Source of the DNA: an uncultured Cytophagales bacterium
Lineage (GTDB): Bacteria > Bacteroidota > Bacteroidia > Cytophagales > Amoebophilaceae
DNA: 64,000 bases
NCBI GenBank assembly: GCA_946409305.1
Contig: CAMJVU010000001.1
Span: 59,173-123,172, forward strand
Direction: 5' to 3'
In this document: positions 1-8,541 of the stretch, piece by piece
Layout: every line of letters begins with the position of its first letter
How positions within the stretch are numbered: the stretch's first letter is position 1
The notes under the pieces: model-generated
Database searches by the model: none
Told to the model about the DNA's origin: nothing
Seen by the model: only the letters and a program-made list of their open reading frames with translations
Program-made: the position numbers and the translations under genes

Positions 1-698
1 AGAATAAAGATGTATTTACTCTTAAAAGATCTAATAGTTATATTGGTGTTCTCATAAATGATATAATTACTAAAGAGTCGGATGAACCTTATAGAATGTT
101 CACTTCACGTTCAGAATTTAGATTGTCATTGAGGCAAAATAATGCGGATATTCGTCTTACTGAAATGAGTTATGATTTAGGTCTTGCGAAACAGGAAAGA
201 TACAATAAAGTTTTAAAGAAAAGGAATGATATTAAAGACGTTAAGGATTTTTTTTATAGAAATAGAGTAAAACCAGAAGACATTAATGATATACTAACAA
301 GAGTTGGAGAATGTAAAATAACAGAAGCACAAACATTATCGCATCTACTGACACGTCCAAATATAAGTACCAATGTGTTAATGGAAATAGAAGGTCTAAG
401 TAATGTTTTGAACAAATATTCTGACGAAGTGTTAGAAGAAGTAGAAATTCAAATAAAGTATGAATCATATATAGAAAAAGAAAAAATATTAGTTGATAAA
501 TTTTTAAAACTTGATGACATGGCTATTCCGTCTAATTTTGATTATTCTTTAGTAAAATCTTTGTCAAATGAAGGACGAGAAAAGCTTATGATAGTAAGAC
601 CGTCAACAATAGGTCAGGCATCTAAAATAAGTGGAGTATCAACTACCGACGTCAACATATTAACTGTGTATATTAGTGCAAGTAAGGGCAATATGTGA
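1..698 (+). CDS. mnmG: MnmG (GidA), tRNA uridine-5-carboxymethylaminomethyl modification enzyme, 3' part
   Basis: This is the C-terminal third of MnmG, cut by the window edge; the reading frame is open from base 3. MnmG is the FAD-binding partner of MnmE and together they modify the wobble uridine (U34) of several tRNAs in the cytoplasm. The segment EPYRMFTSRSEFRL near base 85-120 is the highly conserved MnmG signature that precedes the helical C-terminal domain, and RLT with the following LG-rich helix also fits. The tail with SNEGREKL and RP.TIGQASKISGV is the usual C-terminal MnmE/tRNA-binding region. The stop is TGA at 696-698. No partner gene is visible on this side. The identification is secure. 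Confidence 0.95.
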   Translation, partial: NKDVFTLKRSNSYIGVLINDIITKESDEPYRMFTSRSEFRLSLRQNNADIRLTEMSYDLGLAKQERYNKVLKKRNDIKDVKDFFYRNRVKPEDINDILTRVGECKITEAQTLSHLLTRPNISTNVLMEIEGLSNVLNKYSDEVLEEVEIQIKYESYIEKEKILVDKFLKLDDMAIPSNFDYSLVKSLSNEGREKLMIVRPSTIGQASKISGVSTTDVNILTVYISASKGNM

Positions 699-882
699 TT
701 GCGATAAAATAGTTTTGAAGAAAAATTATGGTAATACCTTTTGTTTGATGTGAGTTCTATATTTACTGCTTGAGATATTCTGTCAACGTAAATTGGTTTC
801 AGTGATAGAATAATATTTTGATAATTTTATTTAATTTTTTAATTATTTAGATCTTTATATAGCGGTCAAGTAACGAAAATTA

Positions 883-898
883 TTTATTTATTTATTTA
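883..898 (+). repeat. (TTTA)4 tract running into the start codon of the barrel gene
   Basis: Four perfect TTTA units end at base 898, whose A is also the first base of the ATG of the following gene. A paralogous gene at the right end of the window has five units in exactly the same position. The unit number therefore differs between copies. The tract replaces the A-rich leader expected before a Bacteroidota start and could change expression by slippage. Confidence 0.75.
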
Positions 899-1641
899 TG
901 AGAGCTAGGGTTTTTGTATTAATTGTCATTACATACTTAAACTCCACTTTGGAATTTACTGATGTACCCAGTAATAATGAGGTAACCTCTAGAAGCTATG
1001 ATGTAATTTTTAAAAGTAAAAAGAATGAGAGGAATGTGTATAAAAGTGGTAATTATGAGAGTAAGCGTCAGCTGTCTGTTACCTGGGGAGGATTAAGTGG
1101 AGGAGCTGTTTTGGGGGGGGTTGTTGCAATAACCAAAGATTTTCATCCTTTAAATTTATTAATTTCGTCACTCCTAACCACTAACTTCTTATACACATAT
1201 TGGTTAAACAATTATATAGGTTTTTCTGGTAAGGTTGTTCTGTGTGGGAGCTTGTATACAGATTTTAAAAATGGATCTGGGTTTAATAATTCTATATTGC
1301 AATTTGGTGGAGGAATTAGATGGAGTTACAATGGTAAAGGAATTAATAGGGATAATGGTAGGTGTTATAGTGGAAGGCTGATGATTAATGGAATGTGGGG
1401 AAGTTTTATGTATGATAGTAATAGTTTTATTTTTGAACCTCGATTTAACAGATTTGGATTAAGTATTGATTTTACTATATTTGAGATGGTTGATAGTAAT
1501 GGATCTACTTTGGAAGTGGACTTGGGACGTTTGGATATCGGAGTTTTATGTGTTAGAACTAAAAACATCGTGTTGAAGGGGCTTTTACTGACAAATTTAT
1601 TTTCTATTAGGATATCTTTTGGAAAGAGTTGGTGGGTGTAG
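898..1641 (+). CDS. Exported small outer-membrane barrel protein, family copy 1
   Basis: A 247-residue protein of no recognised family. Residues 1-18 form a signal-peptide-like leader ending LNST, shared with three other loci in this window (45.8-46.6 kb, 63.6 kb to the end, and a broken copy at 5.5-6.2 kb). The mature part has a conserved block SVTWGGLSGGAVLGG (about 64-80), then YTYW, IGFSGK, SYNGKG and INGMWGS, alternating hydrophobic strands, and an aromatic C-terminus FGKSWWV, which together suggest a small outer-membrane beta-barrel. An eight-G run lies inside the reading frame (bases 1113-1120) and four TTTA units abut the start. Function is unknown; surface exposure and possible phase variation are inference. 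A terminator-like hairpin follows at 1969. Confidence 0.75.
   Translation: MRARVFVLIVITYLNSTLEFTDVPSNNEVTSRSYDVIFKSKKNERNVYKSGNYESKRQLSVTWGGLSGGAVLGGVVAITKDFHPLNLLISSLLTTNFLYTYWLNNYIGFSGKVVLCGSLYTDFKNGSGFNNSILQFGGGIRWSYNGKGINRDNGRCYSGRLMINGMWGSFMYDSNSFIFEPRFNRFGLSIDFTIFEMVDSNGSTLEVDLGRLDIGVLCVRTKNIVLKGLLLTNLFSIRISFGKSWWV
1113..1120 (+). repeat. G8 homopolymer inside a barrel gene
   Basis: Eight consecutive G residues code for part of the AVLGGVV segment. Such a run is conspicuous in DNA this A+T-rich, and a one-base slip would truncate the protein. The paralogues encode the same segment (for example GTIFGG, SGIGG) without a long G run, so the protein sequence does not require it. Confidence 0.85.
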
Positions 1642-1968
1642 AGAAAAAAATCGTAATCAGTTTAAACAAATTAGATCAAATCGTTGTTTATTTTACATCA
1701 TAATCGCAGTACTGCGATAGACAGATATAAGTTATGTTTGATCGGTAGTAATGTGGACTATTTTCCATTTGTGGTATTTTTGGACGGGTTTGGATTGACA
1801 GAGTATAGGTTATGCTGGTTAACATTTAAGGGAAATGGTGGAATAAGAAGGATAGAGGTAAACAATAATAACATATATGAGTGTCGCAAAAATTACACAA
1901 TAAACATTTGAGAACTCGTAATGATAAAAGTTGAGAAAAGTACAATGGAAGAAAGATCCTTAAATTAG
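1642..1968. other. Intergenic stretch without a convincing gene
   Basis: About 330 bases follow the barrel gene. A 75-codon open frame (1684-1911, TTG start) has no signal peptide, motif or biased composition and is probably chance. The region ends in the terminator-like hairpin described at 1969. Confidence 0.5.
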
Positions 1969-2002
1969 AACGTGTGAGCTTTTTCACGAACGTTTTATTT
2001 TT
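1969..2002 (+). terminator. Probable rho-independent terminator
   Basis: AACGTGTGA pairs with TCAC-GA-ACGTT (a two-base bulge) around a short loop, and the stem runs straight into a T-rich stretch, TTTTATTTTT. The T-run lies on the 3' side only for plus-strand transcripts, so it would end transcription coming from the barrel gene at 898-1641. It lies between that gene and the convergent serS. Confidence 0.6.
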
Positions 2003-2043
2003 AAAGAAAAAATATAGATTCAGTGAATTAAATTGGAAAAGAT

Positions 2044-3324
2044 CTATTCAGTAATTTGTTTTTTTATAGCTGTGAATCCTGTGTATTTTTGCAGTGTATT
2101 CGGTATTTTTATTTCGTTATTACAATAGTTCTTTTCTATTAAGGCAGCCATTATTCTAGGTAAAGCTAGTGCACTACCGTTTAATGTGTGAAGCTGATGT
2201 TTTTCATTATTTTTATCCTTGTATCTCAAATTAAGTCTGTTAGATTGATATGTTTCAAAGTTACTTATAGAACTGGATTCTAGCCATCTGTCTTGTCCAA
2301 TTGAGTAAACTTCGATATCATACGTAAATGCTGAGTTGAATCCAAGATCACCTGTGCATAATGTGAGAACTCTATATGGTAGTTCGAGTTTTTGAACTAA
2401 TCCTTCTACATAACTTCTCATTTCTTCTAATACTTTATAAGATTCTTCAGGCTTTACTATTTCAACAATCTCTACTTTATCGAATTGATGTAATCTATTT
2501 AGACCTCTAACATCTTTTCCCCAAGATCCTGCTTCACGTCTAAAACATGGGGTATATCCAGTTATTTTTATTGGTAAATCATCTTCATTAACGATACAAT
2601 TCCTGTATATGTTCGTTAGAGGAACTTCTGCTGTAGGGATTAGATAAAATTTGTCATCTACATGATACATTTGATTTTCTTTATCTGGCAATTGTCCTGT
2701 TCCATAAAAGCTATCTTCATTGCAGATAATTGGTAGTTCATGTTCTTTAAATCCTGCTTCTTTGGCTTCATCTAAGAAAAAGTTTATTAGTGCTCTTTGT
2801 AATCTTGCACCATCACCTTTGTACACTGGAAATCCTGCTCCCATCAATTTATTACCCAATTCAAAATCTATAATGTCAAATTGTTTTATAAGTTCGTAGT
2901 GAGGGATTTTATTTTCAACCTTAGGAATGTCTGTTTGAAATACGACTTTATTATCATTAGAATTCTTTCCAACCGGAACATTATCGTTCGGAATATTAGG
3001 AATATCATATAATGCTTTCTTTAGTTCGTTCTCGACGATTTGCAGTTCATTTTTTAATGATTTACTCTTCTCTCGTTGTTCTCTAACTTTTACTTTTAAA
3101 ACATCGACGTTATCATCGTTGTTGCTAGAAGATATTAAACGTTCAATATCTTTTGTAGAAGCATTAATATTTGACAAGATTGTATCTAAATCTTTTTGTA
3201 TTTGTTTTCTATTGGCGTTAAGTTCTGAGACTTTATTTACCAATTCTTTCGCATTTTTAACATTTCTATATTCCAATCGTTTGATTACGTATTCAGGTTT
3301 ATCAAATAAATCGAGATCTAACAT
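2044..3324 (-). CDS. serS: Seryl-tRNA synthetase
   Basis: A 426-residue class II aminoacyl-tRNA synthetase of normal length that charges tRNA-Ser with serine in the cytoplasm. Residues 1-110 are the antiparallel coiled-coil arm that grips the long variable arm of tRNA-Ser (begins MLDLDLFDKPEYV and continues Lys/Glu-rich). The catalytic core shows PTAEVPLTN (serine binding), the motif 2 stretch CFRREAGSWGKDVRGLNRLHQF and, near the C-terminus, motif 3 as LHTLNGSALALPR. The gene is convergent with the barrel gene to its left and preceded by about 320 non-coding bases. A cognate tRNA-Ser(CGA) lies at 53.6 kb. Nothing in the sequence looks damaged. Confidence 0.97.
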   Translation of the reverse strand: MLDLDLFDKPEYVIKRLEYRNVKNAKELVNKVSELNANRKQIQKDLDTILSNINASTKDIERLISSSNNDDNVDVLKVKVREQREKSKSLKNELQIVENELKKALYDIPNIPNDNVPVGKNSNDNKVVFQTDIPKVENKIPHYELIKQFDIIDFELGNKLMGAGFPVYKGDGARLQRALINFFLDEAKEAGFKEHELPIICNEDSFYGTGQLPDKENQMYHVDDKFYLIPTAEVPLTNIYRNCIVNEDDLPIKITGYTPCFRREAGSWGKDVRGLNRLHQFDKVEIVEIVKPEESYKVLEEMRSYVEGLVQKLELPYRVLTLCTGDLGFNSAFTYDIEVYSIGQDRWLESSSISNFETYQSNRLNLRYKDKNNEKHQLHTLNGSALALPRIMAALIEKNYCNNEIKIPNTLQKYTGFTAIKKQITE

Positions 3325-3643
3325 ATATTTTTGTTAATCTTATTCATCAACTAATTCGTCTTTATTACGTTAAATTGGATAATATTTTAAGTTAATTTAG
3401 AAGATTCCGATAAACCGAGTTATCTTCAATTTTTGCAGCCCTATGTTGTCATTTGATTCTTTTATTAGATACTTTTTAATTCAATTTTTAACTATATCTC
3501 ATCGTTTACCAATCATTTTTTCTTTGTCTTCATTACTATTAGAACTGAAATAAAAATGAGAAATATAAAACATAAAAATCCTATAATATATTTCGATTTT
3601 TGAATTTTTATTTTAGATTTCTCGATCATTGTTTCGGTATTAA
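3325..3643. other. Intergenic stretch upstream of serS
   Basis: About 320 A+T-rich bases between the serS start and the DUF4422 relic. It has no open frame with coding character on either strand and no clear hairpin with a T-run. It must hold the serS promoter, but no convincing promoter match is claimed. Confidence 0.5.
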
Positions 3644-4468
3644 TTATTTTTTTTCGTGTATTCTTCCGTGAAAATTATGTTCAAAGTAAAGAGAAGATAA
3701 TCTTTCGAAAAGAAAACCATATAGTCTACTCTGATATTTGATTTTAGAGATATCATTTTCGTCTTTGATTGAAGGATAATTCTCCCGTAATACTTCGTTT
3801 TTTACAAATATAGGAGTATCACTATCATCGTGAGCATTTATTACGTCACTAATTTTATCGACAATGTCGAATAAAAAATTACAATATTTCATAAAGTCAT
3901 TTTTCCTCATTATGAACATGTTCTTGTAATAAGTTTCTTTACTATTTTTGAATTTCAACCAACTGTCATAATAATCGGGATAATTTTCTTTTAAAATATA
4001 ATCACATGTATCTATTACCGTTTTGTTATGATCTATACAGAATTCTTCATAATTGTTTTATCCGTTAAAATGCTCTTTTTTAGGTATAATTATGTCATTG
4101 ATTTTAAAGATGTTATTCAAAATAGTATCAGCATCTTTTAAAAATAAAAAATCAAAATATCGTCGATAGTGACATATTCCGATATATTCTGTTGTGATAA
4201 CATCTGGATGTTTCCAGAGATAATAAATTCTTGCGCATTCGCTATAACACATATCGTGATTTTTAATAAAATCGTCGTTAGAAACGTCTAATGTGCGTAA
4301 TCCATAATCTCTAGGATTCTTGTACGAATGCATCAAAACTAAATTTCTGTTGTTAGGGTATTCACCAAAAAAGTCTTTATGTGCACAAATAAAAATGGTG
4401 TAATCAGACTTTTGAATTGCACAAATCGCAATAACAAAAACAGATAATAGTCTGGATATTTTAGACGT
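3644..4468 (-). pseudogene. Broken DUF4422 glycosyltransferase-like gene
   Basis: One continuous minus-strand frame, open from 4468 to 3644, is interrupted only by a TAA at 4058-4060 and has no start codon at its upstream end (it begins after a TAG at 4469-4471). Conceptual translation gives the DUF4422 pattern: a start with IFICAHKDF, then ECARIYYLWKH, GICHYRRYFDF, after the stop YYKNMFIMRKNDFMKYCNFL, and near the end YGFLFERL. DUF4422 proteins are found in capsule and surface polysaccharide loci of gut bacteria and are thought to transfer sugars. With the nonsense codon and no start, the gene is most likely dead. No other polysaccharide genes lie beside it, which suggests a decayed island. 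Confidence 0.85.
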
Positions 4469-4557
4469 CTAACCCACAAACATAATCAAACTACGAATTA
4501 AAGGATAAATGCTTAAATGTAACCAAAAAACTTACGAATTAATAAGTCTCTTCCACC

Positions 4558-5427
4558 TTAAACACAATCTTTTCCAAACTTCTTTTTTAAACTTTCCATA
4601 TCATTCAACTTAAGGCATCCTTGGAACATTCCATTCGCTGTAAAATTTTTACCGATTTTCCACTTATTCCAGCCAACAATTTCTTCCAATTCTGAACACC
4701 CATCAAACATGCCGTCAAACTTAGCTACCTTATTTGTGTTTAGATTATCTAAACCGCCCACTTTTTTAAGTTTTACACAACCACTAAACATATTGGTCAT
4801 ATTTCCGACAATACCACCTTTCCCAGTGAATTTAACTTCTACAATTTCTATGGAAGTTAAACAATCACACTTCGAGAACATTGCATCCATACTAATTTGT
4901 CCGTCAAATAAAATTCTAACGTTAACTTTTTCCTTATAAAGACATACTCCCCCTGAAACATAATCAATAAAATATTCTTCGTCATAGTTGTAATATCTAT
5001 TCTTATCCTTACCATCCGGATCAAGTGAATTGACAATCACGTGCTTAACTTTACCGTTATTTCCCTCTAAAAATTCTCTACTTAAAATACCACAAAAATC
5101 TCCCACCTTTTCTTCCAAAGGAGTTATAGACAAAGTGATATAGCTCGTTTGTTCCTTTTTGATTGGTTCAGGAATATACTCCGGATCGAATCCCAGTTTC
5201 TTGTCAATCTCAACTCCACTTAAATCGGGACCGCAACACCAAAAATCCAAATTAATCAACAATCCCAATAATAAAAATACACTCCAAGTTACACCCCTCA
5301 AACGAAGTGTTCCATTACCCAATTTTATAAACACAGTTTCTAACCTATAGCATATTATTACAAATTTTTTTGAAAGTACAAATAATCCGTCCATTATTTT
5401 TAGGCTTGATGTATTATTCATAATCAT
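4558..5427 (-). CDS. Exported DUF285 (BspA-like leucine-rich repeat) protein
   Basis: A 289-residue protein whose C-terminal half (about 175-280) is made of DUF285-type repeats with the recurring pattern MFSGC..L..V.......V..F.GMFDGCSEL, ending in a third MFQGC unit. Such repeats are common in surface proteins of Bacteroidota, mycoplasmas and protists, and are linked to adhesion or host contact. A hydrophobic segment (VFLLLGLLINLDFW, about 49-63) suggests membrane insertion or export, but the N-terminal 45 residues are long for a signal peptide, so the true start may lie further in. Two related but broken genes are at 24.5-26.2 kb. The next gene leftward is a dead DUF4422 gene. Function is otherwise unknown. 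Confidence 0.75.
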   Translation of the reverse strand: MIMNNTSSLKIMDGLFVLSKKFVIICYRLETVFIKLGNGTLRLRGVTWSVFLLLGLLINLDFWCCGPDLSGVEIDKKLGFDPEYIPEPIKKEQTSYITLSITPLEEKVGDFCGILSREFLEGNNGKVKHVIVNSLDPDGKDKNRYYNYDEEYFIDYVSGGVCLYKEKVNVRILFDGQISMDAMFSKCDCLTSIEIVEVKFTGKGGIVGNMTNMFSGCVKLKKVGGLDNLNTNKVAKFDGMFDGCSELEEIVGWNKWKIGKNFTANGMFQGCLKLNDMESLKKKFGKDCV

Positions 5428-5534
5428 TCACAATACATATGACATTTGTTAGTTAATTGAACTTGTCATATAAACCAACTTTTGCCAAGGAATATCTTAA
5501 AGTAGGAAAGAATATTAATCCCTATAAATTTTCT

Positions 5535-6247
5535 TCAAATTGACATTTTTACAGGTACTGAAGTATTTCTATGTCCATATAGAAGAAATCCAATATCTAA
5601 GTATAAAAAGTCTATCCCCAAAGTAAATCCACTACCCGTAACCATTTCAAATGGAGTTAAACCAACAGATATTCCGATTTTGTTTAACTGAGGGCTAATT
5701 AATTTAAAGTATTTTCTATCATCAACATCCCCCACGGATGTAGAATTTCCAAACATTGCATTAATCATTATTTTTCCACTATAAAACGTACTATTATTTC
5801 CAATTCGTCCATTGTAACTAAATCTAATCCCTAAACCAAGTTGCAATATAGAAAGACAACCATTACCATTATCATTGGTAAGATTTAATGTACATATTTC
5901 CGTAAGAAGCTTTACTAGTAAGTCCTATGTGATTGTTAAATCAATATGTGTATTGGAAATTGCATCTAAGAGTAGATGGGAGGAGTCCAAGATCTCCATG
6001 AAAAGCGAAAACAACCCCACCAATACCAGAAACACTTATTCCTTCCCATGTAACAGATAACTGGTGCTTACATCTATGGTGAACGATATTACCCTTTACT
6101 ATTGTTATCTTGAACTTTATTGATATCATCATCTTGAATATTTTTAATTTCAGCTGTATTGTTTTCTTGAGGAATATTAGGTACAGTATCAGTAGAAGAA
6201 TTTAAAAATGTAATGACAACCAGTGTTTGTAAGATTTTCAATACCAT
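5535..6247 (-). pseudogene. Decayed copy of the small barrel family (copy 2)
   Basis: Three frames on the minus strand together spell a relative of the barrel genes at 898-1641 and 45831-46559. The leader reads MVLKILQTLVVITFLNSSTD from 6247. The second part, QLSVTWEGISVSGIGGVV, is in another frame after a shift near 6100. The tryptophan codon of the conserved YTYW motif has become TGA (near 5941), and a further shift near 5880 leads into LGLGIRFSYNG and the C-terminal part. At least two frameshifts and one nonsense mutation mean it cannot make the full protein. The last part (5535-5846) also lacks the usual FGK.WW ending. It lies between a DUF285 gene and rpoN. Confidence 0.85.
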
Positions 6248-6405
6248 AGTAAATAGTAATTTAAGAAGATAACGGACGTTATTCAAATAATTTAACGAAC
6301 GTGTTATCTATAATTTTGTTTAATTCGTTAATATTGCAAAATGAGTATGACTGCAAAGAGTTTACTTACATCTTTGTGAATTTGTCGGTAAATTTTAGTA
6401 TAACG

Positions 6406-7782
6406 ATGTCCAATACGAAAACTTCGATCAATACTTTGCAAGTACAAACTTGTAGGTTGGCACCGCAATATTTACAGATAGTTAAATTGTTGCAGGTCCG
6501 TGGAGATCTTTTGAATGAATATATAGATAAAGAGGTATCTGAGAATCCTGTATTAGAGTATGATGATGGTGAAATAAATGTTACAGTTAATGAAAAGAAT
6601 GATGAATATGTAAGCAATAATATTCCGGTATCTAGAGAATATTCCGATTGGAAAGAGGAATCGATGACATATGATAAGACATTGACAGACTACCTATACA
6701 GTCAATTTGCTTCTCTTGATTTGTCTGATAAGGAGTATGTTGTGGCGAAACATCTTGTTTTATGCCTTGATAAGGACGGTTATTTTAGAATGAATATCGA
6801 TACGGTGGTTAATGATATATTGTTGAATTATGACACTGCTGTTGGTAGAAGGTATATTTTAAATGTTTTAAAAAAAATACAGAAATTGGATCCTCCTGGG
6901 GTAGGGGCAAGGTCATTGCAGGAGTGTTTACTTTTGCAATTAAGCAGGAGCGGCAAGGATTCTGAATACTCAGTTGCCATAAATATTGTGTCGAATTTTT
7001 TTAATGACTTTAAGAAAAGGCATTTTGCTAAGATTAAGGAACGTTTGAATGTGAATAGTGATGTTTTAGATAAAGCAATAAATTTGGTTGTTTCCTGTGA
7101 TCCTTTTCCTTGTAAAAACTTTTTAGAAGATAAGAATAAATCTAAAACAATTCCTGATTTTACGGTTATTGAAAATGGTGGTCGTTTATCTGCAATGGTC
7201 AATTTGTTATATTCAAAAAAGATAAAGATAAACACGAAATATGTAGATATTGTAAATAAAGGTCGTGCGAATGGAAGTGATAAATTTTATGATTTTGCAA
7301 AAAAAAAAATAGACGATGCATGTAGTTTTATAAATGCTATTGAACAGAGAAAAATAACACTTACAAAAACAATACAGACAATACTGAGGTTACAGTACGA
7401 TTATTTTTTACATGGTGGTGATCCAAAATTCTTAAAGCCAATGATCTTGAAGGATGTAGCTGAATGTGTTAATGTTGATACGTCTACAATGTCTAGAATA
7501 TCGAGTAATAAAACGATACAAACGAATTTTGGAGTTATCTCGATGAAAAGTTTATTTTCGGAAGCTATATCTACAGATAGCGGAGAGCAGGTTAGTAATA
7601 AAGCAGTTAAGGATATTATAAAGACGATAATAGAACAAGAAGATAAAAAGAAACCATTATCGGATGAGGAAATAACTAAAACTTTAAATAGAAGAGGATA
7701 TAACGTAGCTAGAAGGACAGTGGCTAAATACAGACAACAACTCAGAATCCCCGTGTGTAGATTGAGAAAAAACAATATTTAG
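6406..7782 (+). CDS. rpoN: RNA polymerase sigma-54 factor
   Basis: A 458-residue sigma-54, which directs RNA polymerase to -24/-12 promoters and needs an AAA+ enhancer-binding activator. Region I is glutamine- and leucine-rich (TLQVQTCRLAPQYLQIVKLL near residues 9-28), the core-binding domain follows, and the RpoN box that reads the -24 element appears as ARRTVAKYRQQL.IP near the C-terminus, with LKDVAE..NVDTSTMSR as the helix-turn-helix before it. I chose ATG 6406 because the protein then begins directly with region I; the 35 codons available upstream do not fit the family. No activator gene is in the window. The ending overlaps nothing; a convergent exported-protein gene stops 2 bases away. 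Confidence 0.95.
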   Translation: MSNTKTSINTLQVQTCRLAPQYLQIVKLLQVRGDLLNEYIDKEVSENPVLEYDDGEINVTVNEKNDEYVSNNIPVSREYSDWKEESMTYDKTLTDYLYSQFASLDLSDKEYVVAKHLVLCLDKDGYFRMNIDTVVNDILLNYDTAVGRRYILNVLKKIQKLDPPGVGARSLQECLLLQLSRSGKDSEYSVAINIVSNFFNDFKKRHFAKIKERLNVNSDVLDKAINLVVSCDPFPCKNFLEDKNKSKTIPDFTVIENGGRLSAMVNLLYSKKIKINTKYVDIVNKGRANGSDKFYDFAKKKIDDACSFINAIEQRKITLTKTIQTILRLQYDYFLHGGDPKFLKPMILKDVAECVNVDTSTMSRISSNKTIQTNFGVISMKSLFSEAISTDSGEQVSNKAVKDIIKTIIEQEDKKKPLSDEEITKTLNRRGYNVARRTVAKYRQQLRIPVCRLRKNNI

Positions 7783-7784
7783 AC

Positions 7785-8472
7785 TCATCTAGGAGGGTAA
7801 TAGGAGGAATGAAGAGTATTCTCATCTTGTTTTGTTAAATCATTACTCAGTAAACTGTCGTTATGACTTTTACTCTCTTCTGCTAATTTCTTTTTATTCA
7901 TCGCTACATCCTTAAGCATAATTTCTAGTGAATTCTCATAGCAATTGTCAAGACTTGAAGCTTTTCTGTAAGAATAAAATCGCTTTCCACCTTTGTATTC
8001 ACACTCGATAGATTCCAGGTTTAGGCATAAGAAATCCTCTCTTCTTTTTGTCATTATCCCCATAGTTTTTGTAAAGCTTTTTCTTCAAAACAAACACATC
8101 ATCAGTGAATATACATGTGCTTTTAGTATCAATCGGACTACAAGTCATCGTGTCAATAATAGTTCTCTCACCAGTTTCGTCATTAACAAGAAATCCCGGT
8201 GTAAATGCAGGAATTCGTTCAAGCTCCCAGTGAGATTCATCCACAGGTCCATCATTATTGTATTCAACACCTTCCTGTCCCTTTTTTATTTCCCTATCAC
8301 TTTTATCGAAAAAAGCTCCACACTTCGAACATTTCTTATAAGGAAGTCTTGCAAAATTAGATGACTCGTCAGGAAACACAGGAGCCACATCTTGTATTTC
8401 ATGCTCACAATTGCAGTAAACAGCAAACAATAACAAATAAAGCAAAAACCTCATCTTTGATGATATTGCCAT
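7785..8472 (-). pseudogene. Exported Cys-containing protein, probably frameshifted
   Basis: The first part (8472 to 7999) starts MAISSKMRFLLYLLLFAVYCNC, a clear signal peptide with a possible lipobox-like Cys, followed by a CSKCG pair and about 130 charged residues. It stops at IYRV. A second frame, overlapping from 8063 and running to 7785, continues with EYKGGKRFYSYRKASSL and a long helical tail. Removing one base near 8000 would join IYRV to EYKGGKRF in one 220-residue protein, so I read this as one gene with a frameshift. No family is recognised. If the frameshift is real biology rather than a sequence error, only the shorter secreted protein is made. The alternative is two separate overlapping genes. 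Confidence 0.55.
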
Positions 8473-8541
8473 CTTATTTTTTTGTTTCCATAATCAGTAA
8501 CTTTTACAACCAGGAGATAGTAATAACAAAATTTTTATAGA

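Noticed and set aside
1684..1911. 75-codon open frame after barrel copy 1
   Set aside because: TTG start, no leader, motif or compositional bias, and no relative in the window; likely chance in A+T-rich DNA.
5938..5946. TGA read as tryptophan (recoding)
   Set aside because: In the decayed barrel copy TGA replaces the Trp of YTYW, but TGA ends intact genes such as mnmG and nusA and TGG encodes Trp throughout, so it is a nonsense mutation.
6301..6405. Upstream extension of rpoN
   Set aside because: The extra 35 codons do not fit sigma-54 region I, which begins at ATG 6406.
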